NCBI RefSeq assembly: GCF_016097555.1
Contig: NC_054702.1
Span: 107,600,628 to 107,664,627 of the forward strand
Reading direction: 5' to 3'
DNA from: Gigantopelta aegis
Taxonomy: Eukaryota > Mollusca > Gastropoda > Neomphalida > Peltospiridae
DNA length: 64,000 nt
A program made the translations under genes and the position numbers. The notes beneath the pieces are model-generated. The model did not search any database and had not been told where the DNA came from. It saw nothing but the letters and a program-made list of their open reading frames with translations. Positions 35,594 to 49,400 of this stretch are shown here, piece after piece. Position 1 is the stretch's first letter, and the number at the start of each line of letters is the position of its first letter.

Positions 35594-38500
35594 ATGGGCA
35601 GGAAGAGTAGGAAAGGCGGGGGGAAGACGAGTCCACCCACCACGGGTGCCACTTGTGAATCACCCACTCTGTCCAAGGCAGCCAGGAAGGAGATCGGCGA
35701 ACTTGTCAGTCAGCTCTTACAAGGTATTTGCATATCGTTCCTTTTAACAGTTAGAAATTTGATCATACACATCATTTCAAGTTATATAAAGAGTGCTAAC
35801 TTATATATAATTTTTATGTTGCTGAAAAAAGTTTAATAATATTTAATTTTCATGTGGGTTACTATCATATATACAGTGAAACCCTGCTATTGCGACCATT
35901 GGCAGGACTTATTAAAATTGATCTTAATGGTCCTAATACCATTCAAAATTGTTGTTAAATATTGATTGTGAATTTTACGCAGTTTAGTGACACTGCAGTA
36001 CATTGTGTTTATTTACAGTGAACATTGTTTTTAGAATATTAAATGTACATCTAGATTAACGTTTTTCTTTAACTGGTTAATCACTGCATTATAAATAATA
36101 ATTATACTATATTAATAAAACCGGAGGTCACGAGAGTGGATTTGAAACAGTATTTGTAAAATCATGTTAAGTGCTGATCCTATGTTCTGCAATTTTGTTT
36201 TGTATTTGAATTAATATAAAACTGTAAGCAGCTGAACATATTTACATGTGTTTGTCATGATAGTTTATTATACTGACAGTCTGCTCAAAGCCAGTGGCTA
36301 CCGGAGTGAAGGAATGGGAAGACTACCCTGAGATCCACGGACTGATTGAGAAAATTAGAAAACTCCAGTCACGTTAGTCTGCTTTAGTAATAATATTTCA
36401 CCATAGTAATTAATCTTTGTTCAACAATCTATAAAAATATTGCTTTATCTTTTAAAATGACTTACATGTATTCCAAAAGTTCTTATAATTTCTGTTTTTA
36501 ATGTTAAATTAATGGAAAGAAGTGATCTCCTGACATGGCATCAGATTTAATCTCTGAATATATGGAAAGGAAATTTTCTTAGTGAGCACTGTATATTTAA
36601 AAGTACATGTACTAAAAATAAATATATATTTTAAGTATTTAAAAATAGATGGCCTGTGTAAATATTTTCTATAGTTTCAGGTGGTTTTTATGGTAAATTT
36701 TATAACAGCAAATTATTTGATTGATTATCTTATTTATCTTATTTTATTAGCAACAAACATACAATATTTGTGTGTAGTTTATTTACAATGTATTTGTTTT
36801 CTTGATATAAAAAAACAATTGTATAATGAAGATCTATGTAATATTTTCATCATTCTCATGTTTGGTTTTTATATTTTGTTTCATAATAATCTGTATTTCA
36901 GCTCTTGCCCCAGCTGAGAAGAACCGAGAGGAGTTCTTCCCCGCATTCCTGGGCTGGCTAAAGGAGAATGGTGTGCAGACCAATTCTGTTGAGATTGTTA
37001 ATTACCCCAGTTTTGGTTTCGGCCTACAGGCAAGACAGGATCTAAAGGTGAGAACTTTTCTTATTGTCAGGGCTGGCTAAAGGAGAATGGTGTGCAGACT
37101 GATTCTGTTGAGATTGTTAATTACCCCAGTTTTGGTTTCGGCCTACAGGCAAGACAGGATCTAAAGGTGAGAACTTTTCTTATTGTCAGGGCTGGCTAAA
37201 GGAGAATGGTGTGCTGACCGATTCTGTTGAGATTGTTAATTACCCCAGTTTTGGTTTCGGCCTACAGGCAAGACAGGATCTAAAGGTGAGAACTTTTCTT
37301 ATTGTCAGGGCTGGCTAAAGGAGAATGGTGTGCTGACCGATTCTGTTGAGATTGTTAATTACCCCAGTTTTGGGTTCGGCCTACAGGCAAGACAGGATCT
37401 AAAGGTGAGAACTTTTCTTATTGTCGGGGCTGGCTAAAGGAGAATGGTGTGCAGACTGATTCTGTTGAGATTGTTAATTACCCCAGTTTTGGGTTCAGCC
37501 TACAGGCAAGACAGGATCTAAAGGTGAGAACTTTTCTTATTGTCAGGGCTGGCTAAAGGAGAATGGTGTGCAGACTGATTCTGTTGAGATTGTTAATTAC
37601 CCCAGTTTTGGGTTCGGCCTACAGGCAAGACAGGATCTAAAGGTGAGAACTTTTCTTATTGTCAGGGCTGGCTAAAGGAGAATGGTGTGCAGACCAATTC
37701 TGTTGAGATTGTTAATTACCCCAGTTTTGGGTTCGGCCTACAGGCAAGACAGGATCTAAAGGTGAGAACTTTTCTTATTGTCGGGGCTGGCTAAAGGAGA
37801 ATGGTGTGCAGACCAATTCTGTTGAGATTGTTAATTACCCCAGTTTTGGGTTCGGCCTACAGGCAAGACAGGATCTAAAGGTGAGAACTTTTCTTATTGT
37901 CAGGGTGGGACATAGCCCAGTGGTAAGGTACTTGTTTGATGCACAGTTTGTCTGTGATCGATTCCCATTGGTGGGCCCATTGGGCTGTTTCTCGTTCTAG
38001 CTAGTGCACCACGACTGGTATATTAAATGCCGTGGGATGGTGCATATAAAAGATCCATTACTATCAATGTAAAAATGTAGCGGGTTTTCTCTAAGACTAT
38101 ATATCAAAATTATCAAATGTTTGACATAAATGGCCGATGATAAGAAATCAATGTGCTCTAGTGGTGTTGTTAAACAAAACAAACTTTACTTTCTTCCTAT
38201 TGTCAGTATAAATCATTCCTGTATTTCACAATGTTCTTTGTTTCAAAATCTTTTGAAATTAAACAGTCAGATGTTTAACATCTTTGACGTCTTAATGGCA
38301 GTATGTTTATTATTAGAATTAATGATGTCATTTTAATCCATTTACCTGATTGTATTTCACAGGCTCTCACAAAGGACTTATTAGGGATGATTATTTTCAA
38401 AATAAAAATTTGTCATAACATTTCTTACTGTTTTTTAAATGATGCTTATTAGTGTCATGTAATAATCTCACGGGAATGTGTGTCATTTTATTAATACAAT

Positions 38501-40390
38501 TTACGCTAATAAATGTATGCATTTCATAATTCATGTAGGCATTCTAATGGCTTTTTTTAAATTAAAAATAATAATAATAATGACAGAAAACCATCAAAAC
38601 AGACTTGAAATTAAATGTGTATTTTCAGGAACCTGAGTTATTCCTGTCCATACCTAGAAAGCTCATGATGACAGTTGATTCTGCTAAAAAATCTGGTCTA
38701 GGTTTGTATTCTGTTTGAATTTGTTAATCTATAAAAGATGGAACCATAGGAACTATTTGTACAAAGGCTTAATGTTATCTTTGTGAATTTCAATCTTTGA
38801 GTTTGGGCAATAGCCCTACCCCTATCTGCTAGTGTCATGTTCCTAGCTACGAGGCAATCTAACCGTTAACCACATGTTGATTGAAAATTATGCACATGCT
38901 GCAACACAACTGCTCATGTATTTCATGTTTATCAGAATTAACCATTTATACAAAGAATATTGCTTGGGCCTGGTAGGGGACATGTATTGCTTTAGCAGTA
39001 CTGTCAGATTGCTTGTTTTTCTAGGTGCAGTCTATGCAGAAGACAAGATTATGCAAGCCATGCCAAACATAACACTAGCTTTACATTTGCTGTGTGAGAA
39101 GAAAAAGGCGGATTCCTTCTGGAAGCCCTATATTGGTATCCTTTCATACCTGCAGGCTACATAGCAATAAATCAGCAAAATATAAGTTCATTTGAAGTAA
39201 AACTAGATGTTTATAATGTTCTCTAGACATTTTATTGTAGTGGAACATACACACAGTGACACAGTATGTATTCGAAGTCAGGTAATCTTTGTAAGCCTTT
39301 AGTAGGTCAGCTGCTGTGTAGTACAGTGAACCTCCTCAAAACTGGACCCTCTGTAAACTGGAATTCCATCAAAACAGTCCCTTTTTGGATCTTAGTACAG
39401 AACAGAACTTCTTTAACTGGATACCCCTTAAAACGTGACTTTTTACTTGGTCCAGTTTACAGGGGTTCACTGTTTATCATAAGTAATCAAATGTAGGACC
39501 GTTACTTTCTTTGTTAGGTCTTTATTCTAGTCTATGTATAGTGTTATCTCTTCTAGACATATAGCTCATCATTAGCAGTAGAATAAAGAATTTGTTTTTT
39601 GGGAAGGATTTTTTTTCTCCATAATTTATTTTTCTAATTGTGGTAATTTGTTTTGTTAATTTCCTGACTCTCATTAAGACATTCTCCCATCTTCCTACAC
39701 GACACCGCTGTATTTTGGAGAAGATGACTTGCAGCATCTCAAGGGATCTCCAGCACATGGTATTTAGTTATAACATGATCACATGTCAGGCTTGTGGTAG
39801 TTAATGGTGCTCTTGGTTAATCAACAATTACTGTAAACCAGGGGGAAATCTGTGCTTATAAATTATGCATCGTTCGCACCCATCCTCAAGTTGCGAAATT
39901 TATACACATGCATAATTTTTATTCCAGATATCAACAGTTGTTCACGAAATTTACCAGATTACCTATTAATAAGGCGTATCATAAAATATTATTTGTTTCC
40001 GGTTACCCGACCAACCCTAATTTGAACCTGCCGACCCTAAAAACTTTTTTTGTATATCCAAAAATGTTTTTTTTTAATATAACAACGATTTCCACGAAAA
40101 CATTCCAAAACTATCACAAGCACTAATTTGGTGTCATTTAGGGGATAACCCTACTGTGTTTTCCGATTTACGGACGTATATCGGTGGTTTTACTGTCGCA
40201 AATTTAGTTTTATTGGCGACCCGTTAGCCACGAAATGTTTTCTTCTGACAATTGATTGATGGAGTTATTTCCCTTCAAATTTAGTTCGGTAACTTTCGTG
40301 AGATATCAGGTGAAGAGTCGGAAAATTGTTTTCACGAATATATGCGATCTTTTCCGATTTTCTCTACATCTAGCATAGCGAGGTGTTCCG

Positions 40391-40426
<36 letters not shown>

Positions 40427-43400
40427 TATATTTAATGATTTACTCCAGCGACAAACTGGCCTTGTAGAAATTTAGTGACCTTCTGATAAACTAGGGGAGG
40501 GAATGTTTACCGATACTGATGGAGTTTACTGCCAAATCAAATGATTAAATATGTCAGTAACATCTCGATGCGTTTTGTTATTTTTTGTAAGTGGTTACTG
40601 GGAACTTCGCGGGTTTCCACTAAAAACAGTGTCAAAATGACCATGTGTTTGACCTCCCAATAGCCGATGATATTAAAGATAAAAATCAATGTGCTCTAGT
40701 GGCGTCATTAAATAAAACAAACTTTACTTTCAACATTCGTTTGAGCATCCTGAGCATTTGTACTGTACATATTTCTATTCATTGGAGCAATTGATTGCTT
40801 CAAACCAAGTGTGTACTTTAATACTGGATGCATACAGAATAAAACTAACATTGCAAATTATAAAATTGATAAATCTACCATTTCTTAGATACACTAGGAA
40901 AGATAATATTCATAACATTTTTTTATAATGTTATTGTTGGACAGATAAATATAGAACCCTTCTTTTCAGTTTTCATTAAAATAAATTGTTATAACTTATT
41001 TACTGGTTTCTATCAATTAAGGTTCAACCAAGTCTGTCCTGGTTAAGTGTTAGTATGAGAGTAAACCTTCTGCCTATTATTAAACAGCAAGGGGTCTTTT
41101 GTATGTACTCTCCCACAGATAGGTTAGCACCATGTTGCCCTCAAAATCAAAATGCCTTGCCTTTTATAAATTTATAAGTTGCCCATGTAAAAAGAAACCT
41201 TTAAACACACCTATGTGGATAGTACTACATACATGTGTATTTCCTTTTTTTAATTAAGTTATGAAATAGATATAGAAAATAAAATGGCCATACGGTTTTT
41301 GTCCTTTTGGAAATTGTATAATGGAGAAAAAAAGCCCTTATATTTAAAACTGCACATAAAATATGCCCCCAAAACGTCACTTTACCATGCCGTACTTCAT
41401 TTCTAGGGAAAACACTGTGATGAATGGTATTGTTGGTTTGCATAATGCATTTCTATACATGTAGAGGTTATTTTGGATACCGGTAGTCAACACCTTTATT
41501 TAATATCCATAAATAAAATTATTTTCCAAAATAAAATGTTTTTCCTACCTACCTACCCTATATTTTTCCAGCATGTAATAGGAAATGAGTAAAAAAAAAA
41601 TTCCAGCCTAATATACAATGTATATACCAGATGATTTTGTTTTCGATGCTTACACTTTGTTTATACTATAATTTACTACTGAAGAATTGCATGGCTTAAA
41701 CTTAAAGATGGCACCGATGGCAATTGCCATTGTGATATAAATTGCTGTATGTCAGGTGAGTCACCGATGGCACTTCCGTGATGCAGGAAAAAAATTATTG
41801 CCATAGGTACAGTAAAATAACCTTTCATCAATTTCCTGCAAAATGCTGTAGGTGGGCCATTTCAACTGGCAATATTTTTAAAAATTGCTGTGTGTGGCAA
41901 ATTCTTATGTTTGAGCTCTGGAATTGGCAATTGTTGTGGTTTAATAATTCCAGAAAACATTTGTGTGTATGTTTGAAGGGGAAAAGTCACTTCTTGATTT
42001 GTACACAAACTACATTGTGTAGATATGCTAATATTTCTGATTGTAAACTGTTTTTTAATATAAAATTTAAGCTATTATGTTTTAGTTGTTTACATATATT
42101 TGATGTTTTGTAGGTGATTCATTGAGCCAGTATAGAAATATTGCCAGACAGTATGCATATTTCTACAGACTGTTACAAGTAAGTAGTACATTTAAATGAT
42201 ATGGAAGGAATTAATTCATCTACAATATAATATTGTTATTAACTGTTTATAATTTTTATATTCATCAAATTTGCTTTGAATTTTTTTTACATGTTCACAG
42301 TATTCACATTTATATTTCATTAAAGTTGAAAATTTAGTTTTCAAAGAGTATAATTTCAAAATTGTTGTTTATAATATTTGGGCGGGACTTAGCCCAGTTG
42401 TAAATCACTCACTTGATGCAGGGTTGGTCTAGGGTCAATCCCCATTGGTGGGCCGATTGGGCTATTTCTCGTTCCAGCCAGTTCACCGTGACTAGTATAT
42501 CAAAGGCTGTGGTATGTGCTATCCTGTTTGTGGGATGGTGCATATAAAAGATCCCTTGCTACTAATGGAAAAATGTAGCGGGTTTTCCCTGATGACTAAG
42601 TGTCAAAATGACCAAATGTTTGACATCAATAGCCGATGATTAATAAATCGATGTGCTCTAGTGGTTAAAGAAAGCAAACTTTGATCAAACGTTTAGTATT
42701 GAATCAGTAATGATTGATAAGCTCCCTTTTTATTGTAGAAGAGTCCGGCAGCTTCCAGTCTTGCCATTAAAGACAGCTTCACGTTTGATGATTACAGGTA
42801 ATCTATTTCCCTTGGCGGATCCACCAGGTCTTTCCCGGTCCCAACCACTTCATAGCTAGCTAGTGTATTAAGGACAGTAGTGTGTTCTGTCCTGTCACTG
42901 GAAAAGTGCATATAAAAGATCTATTACTGCTGTTTGGTAGTAGTCTGTGTGTGTTTCCCCTCTAACTAGACCAGGTGGTTTTTTTTCCTCCCATCCAGTG
43001 CCCCACAATTGGTATATTTCAGAATTACCACATGTTTGACATCCTATAGATATTGATAAATAAATCAATGTGCTCTAGATGTATCATTAAACAAAGCAAA
43101 TGTTTAACACTAACTGGACCCAGTGTCAAATAGCCACGTTAGACACAAAATACATGTAGCTGTAATTTAAAATCTTTCGGAGTGCCTTGAACAAACATTC
43201 ATTTTCTTTTCATTTCTAAAGCTGTGTGCGAAATGTTTACAAGTGAATCTATAGTCCTTCCCAGGCCCCTATAAACAATGGTTTTTGTAAAAAAAAAAAT
43301 TAACTTTGATTTGATAAATGAAAAAAGTAAAAGTGTTTTTGAAATAACAAAAAAACACTATTATTGTGTACGATTTAGAAAACTATCAGCTCAAAAATAA

Positions 43401-46400
43401 ATAACTGGTAGTAAATACCATACTAAGAAAACTGCATTCTCCGTGGGAAACACTAATGCACTAGTTTTTACTTGTTACTTTTTATATGCCCGTCTATGAT
43501 GGGTCGTATTATGGTATGGTGTTGTCCGTGCGTACACCCATCTGTTAACTTTTTCTTGTCCAGACCACATCTTGCATACATATGCATACAGGACCATCAA
43601 ACTTCACATGTAGGAACAACTTGGGATGGTGGTGTGTTGCGTAGTATTACTAGGTCACTGTGACATGCTTTTCATGGTCTACTGCACATAACAGTAAATC
43701 ATTGTCTGGACCATAGCTTGCATACACACGCATACAGGACCATCAAACTTCACATGTAGGAACAACTTGGGATGGTGGTGTGTTGCGTAGTATTACTAGG
43801 TCACTGTGACATGCTTTTCATGGTCTACTGCACATAACAGTAAATCATTGTCTGGACCATATCTTGCATACACATGCATACAGGACCATCACACCTCACA
43901 TGTAAGAACAACTTGGGATGGTGGTGTGTCACATACAATTACTAGGTCACTATGATTTAAATAAATTAAATAATTTGTCTATATTCTGGACATCATATGA
44001 AAATCTTGTTTAGCACATATGCATATTTCTTGGCAGTTCTGTATTGTTAACATTACATACATAAACTGTTTCTCTGCCAACATAAATATGTCACTAGAGT
44101 ACCCATGCTAAACAAAATTTCCTTTTCAAATAAGGAACAATAACTTCATTAATCAGAGCACCTTCTTCAATGGATACAGTATCATCAGTAGTTGATCCAA
44201 AACAAACTGTTCATCCACCCCATTGCAAAAATTTCACATAATTAGAATTGAATCATACCCATAACATATTAATATCTATGGTTTTGCATCAAACTCCTAA
44301 TGGGCGTATCATGTACCTCACCGGTACTCTTGTTTCTCATTGTTTACGTAATATCATTCTGTTTAATCTACTACAGATGGGCTGTCTCATCAGTGATGAC
44401 ACGACAGAACCAGATTCCAACACCAGATGGCTCTCGAGTGACCTTTGGCCTTATTCCACTGTGGGACATGTGCAATCACACCAATGGATATGTAAGTCTA
44501 ACAGTTTATCACAGGTTTGTGTGTCTGGTTGGGCAGTGTCGATAACTGACATGGAAATTAGTTATTGAAAGGTTATAATTCAGTCATTTATGTTGATTTC
44601 TTAATCTGTAATAAGTACACAGTTTAGAAATCTGATATGACTGCAATAATTTGCTGGGTTATTCTTCTAACATTTTAAAATTTAAAAAAAGGAAAGAACT
44701 GACATATTTCAATATATAGAATTATTTGTTGGCACTTATATTGGTTGAATATATAGAGAATCACTGGTTACTGCTTAAGATATTCTGTGAAAGATAGAAT
44801 GGCTAATGCCATGATTCTCTTCAAACCAACAGTCACTGTTTGATCTGAGCAGGATAAAGCCAATATCTTAAAGCAATAAGTTATTTTATTTATCCTGGAA
44901 TTTAACAAGAATACTTTGGAAAATCATAGTTATTCCAGTTTTCGTACACAAATTGTGTCGCATCAATCTTAATTCGTAAACGAGTTTTGTTAACTATTGA
45001 GAGTAATGATAAAATGAGTATGTAATTGAGAATGTAGTCTGAAGTAAACCAGTCAATTCGGGCGTATGTCATGTGACTTAAATGTTTTGTCAATGACAAA
45101 AAAACTCAGAAATTTGTCTAGTTATTTTTTCTTGCCAATGTATATAGTGATTTCAGGATAAATTGAGATGTATAGTAGGCTCCTTGAATAACAGTAAACG
45201 ATTTTGTTTTCAGTTTACTGCGGACTTCAATGTTGAAAAAGACTGCAGTGAATGTTTCTGCTTGAGAGATTTTAACAAGGATGAACAGGTATATGGGCGT
45301 TAGCTTATGAACAGGTATGTGGGTGTTAGCTTATGAACAGGTATGTGGGCGTTAGCCTAATGAACAGGTATGTGGGCGTTAGCCTATGAACAGGTATGTG
45401 GGCGTTAGCCTATGAACAGGTATGTGGGCCTTAGCCTAATGAACAGGTATGTGGGCGTTAGCCTAATGAACAGGTATGTGGGCGTTAGCCTAATGAACAG
45501 GTATGTGGGTGTTAGCCTAATGAACAGGTATGTGGGCGTTAGCCTAATGAACAGGTATGTGGGCGTTAGCCTAATGAACAGGTATGTGGGCGTTAGCCTA
45601 ATGAACAGGTATGTGGGCGTTAGCCTAATGAACAGGTATGTGGGCGTTAGCCTAATGAACAGGTATGTGGGCGTTAGCCTAATGAACAGGTATGTGGGCG
45701 TTAGCCTAATGAACAGGTATGTGGGCGTTAGCCTAATGAACAGGTATGTGGGCGTTAGCCTATGAACAGGTATGTGGGCGCTAGCCTATGAACAGGTATG
45801 TGGGCGCTAGCCTATGAACAGGTATGTGGGCGTTAGCCTATGAACAGGTATGTGGGCGTTAGCTTACAAATGGCTGCATAACAAAGTCATCCATTTATGA
45901 GAATGCGAAGGTTATCTTCAAAGACAAGTGTTTGTTTGAGCAGGTTTCAGTTTGTAGAGAGTTCATGTTTGCCTTTTTGATTTCAATAGCATTGCCATAA
46001 TTTGATCTTGTTTATTTTTCGTGTCTGTATCTTGCAGGGGTGGGACGTAGCTCAGTGGTAAAGCGCTCGCTTGATGCACGGTCGGTTCAGGACCGACCAC
46101 CGTCGGTGGCCCCATGGAGCTATTTCTCATTCCAGCCAGTGTTCCACAACTGGTGTAACAGGCTGTGGTATGTACTATCCTGTCTGGGATGGTGCATATA
46201 AAAGATCCCTTGCTGCTAATTGAAAAGAATAGCCCATGAAGTGGCGACAGCAGGTTTCCTCTCTCTATGTCTGTATAGTCCTTAACCATAATTATGTCTG
46301 ATGCCATATAACCATAAATAAAATGTGTTGAGTGCATTGTTAAATAAAACATTTCCTTCCTTCAGTTGTCTTGCAATTTGTGTTATTCCTAACATTTTAT

Positions 46401-49400
46401 TATTTTAAGTGTTTGTATTTTATTAACATAGTATTATTATTAAAAACCTCTAGTATTTATACTGTAAATTGATATGGCATGTTTTTGTTGTTGCCAATAC
46501 TGGCATGTTGCTTTTTTTAATGTTTCAGATTTACATTTTCTATGGTGCCCGGTCCAATGCGGAGTTTCTTGTTCACAATGGCTTTGTTTATCCTGAAAAT
46601 GAAAATGACAGATTATGTCTAAAGTTGGGTGAGTATACTTTGTTTATTGTGTTTACAGTCATTACTTTATTGAGTTCTTAACACAAATGTTTAGAAATTA
46701 AAGGCATATTGTCACAGACCACTGACCTATTACATCGCCTAACAAAGTATTACTGAAAAGTATATATATTTCATTTGTCTCTAAATGTACTTTATTCAAC
46801 CATCTACGTAACCAACATACTCCACTTATTAATGATATTTTGTAAAAATAATTGAATTATGGCAATGGTCCATAATTCAAAAACTAACATTGCTGAGAGG
46901 GTTGACATGGATTTCACTCCATCATGGTGTAGTTAAAGTGATGCAATAACTAGATTTGGTCTGTAAAAATTAATGTAATTTTGATTTATTATTAATTTTT
47001 AGAGAAATAAGGTCCTTAAGTCTGTGACAGTATGCCTTTAAGAACCCAAAATTTAGCTGGCTAAATGAATTATTTCTACTTGACTTTTTTTGTTTTAAAT
47101 AACTGAATGATATAGTGAATATGTTTTATTATTTTTCACAGGTATTAGCAAAGGAGATCCTCTATTTGTTTTAAAGTCAGAAGTGCTGTCAAAAGTAGGG
47201 CTGGAATCGTAAGTGTGTTTGTAGAAAACGTGCTTCACTCAAATACATGCTCAAATTCTTGTGGTACTATTTAGCTAATTAGTACAAAATTTAAGCTCAT
47301 ACTATTAGCATCTGGCAATAAAAAAAATTAATTGTTAGTTTTACTAACATTTTCAGGTGGGGAGGGTGGGGTATTTCCAGATGCCTAAAATGCTACACAG
47401 AAAAAAGGGAAATAAACATGTTTGTTGTTATTTACAAATTTGTTATTAAATATGTGTGTCAAATTTCAGTTCAGTTTATATTTTGCAATTTGGGTATACT
47501 TTGTGGTTAATTACATTATATTTTTTAAATACTCTGCAGCTTTAGTTTTAGATAATTTAGTCAAATTAATTAACAATCATCTCGTTTGCACCATTAGGAG
47601 ACTATTTTGGATGACCATTTTAACTATCTAATCTTCAGTTGTGAAGAATGTAGCCTGAGGAGAGTATCACCTGAAATGTATAGAGCAGGGACATCCTTAA
47701 CTACAGGTGTCTTATAAGTTGATTGTTATCACAATATATTAGGGGATTTTATCCTGCAACCACCGTTTCTATTGACAGAATAGGATGATGATTAAAACTA
47801 AATCATAGCCTGCTACTAGAAGGATATGACTTTTGACATCACATGCATAGCTACATACATAGCAAATCACTCATTTCACTTCTAGGTCATCGTACAATGT
47901 GGCTGAAATAGCAGAAATAATAGCTTTTTCCCTTCCATTCTTATGGTCTGCAGGATAAAGATAATAACTAGTTAATGACGTCTAATATTTGCTTTATCCT
48001 GTTGAGGCCGAATGAGAAATTCCGCTCAGCATTTTCCATTATTACCTTCACAGAATAAAGCAGATATCTGATGTCATTAACTAGTTATTATCTTTATGTA
48101 ATTATATTCGCCTTTTACAGCGGGAATCCAACAAAACTTAACATTTGTAATGAAAGTGATTTATGTCTAAACTTTTCTCAATTTGGGATTTTTGTACAGT
48201 GTAATAAGTTATGTGTTATTTTAGTTCTCGGGCATTCTTCCTCCATTGTGGTGACAATCCGATTGATGGAGATCTTTTGGCATTTCTCAGAGTGTTCAAC
48301 ATGGAAGAAGGTGAGTATCTCTGAACACGTTTAGTGAAGTTCTGTTAGAACCACTAAACCACTGTCATTTTGTATACTAATTGTACTTATCTTATCTTCC
48401 ATTAGTGTTTCAAATACAGACGAAAAAAGTACATATAAAAGTTGTTTTGCTTTTAATAGAAGGAAAATGAATAGCTTATGTGGTAGAAGGAGAATTCTTC
48501 TCCGTAGTAAACTGTGTTACAATTATCTTCTTTGATGCTGCTGATTATACTAATGGTCTAAGAGTGTATTTAACAATGTTAATTTATTTCTCTTTGCTTT
48601 TAAACAGGTAAATGCACTTAGCTAGAGAGATGAGTGATGAGGTTATGTATTTATAAAAAGACAAAAGATTTAAGTTTTCTTCAGTTTCCTTTTGGTTAGT
48701 AAAATGTTTGTAATACTTTTATTTCAGAGCTCTTAAAAGAAAGGTTTTCTGGAGAAATGGCCGCAGAAAATCTGCAGAAGTTAAAGGAATTGGAGCATCC
48801 TGTTAGTCCTGAAAATGATCAGAAAGTTTGGAATTTCATAGAAATGCGAGCCTCATTGATACTGAAGAGCTACCCAACAACAAGAGAGGTAAGAAAGATA
48901 TTTGTTTATTTTGGGCATACATTATATGTGCCATCAATTACAAAATGTTGAATTTTTGACAATTATCATGGATGCAATTGATTGGATATATGAAGTTGTA
49001 AATGGATGAGGTGTTGCGGGTTGATGGGGAATGTTGCCATGCAGTTCATTCAAAAGGCAATTCACTCAGTCAATCAATCAACCATGTGACTCGTGCTTAC
49101 AGCCACTGAAGGTTCAAGCACGACTGTCTTTGGCACATTCTCCGAGATTGCCCGGTGGATGTATCCAAGACAGGGGGCGATATACCAGTCATGGTGTACT
49201 GGCTGGGATTCTCCGAGATTGCCCGGTGGACGTATCCAACACAGGGGGCGATATACCAGTCATGGTGCACTGGCTGGGATTCTCCGAGATTGCCCAGTGG
49301 ATGTGTCTAAGACGGGGGATTCACCTGCAGCCTTCATTGAGGTATTTAGTATTTCATGATTTAACAGTCACACCAATGGCAACTGCCTTATTTGCAAAAT

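Noticed and set aside
45412-45765. Open frame of 13 MNRYVGVSL repeats
   Set aside because: It is the intronic side of the exon 10 minisatellite read in a frame other than SETD3's.
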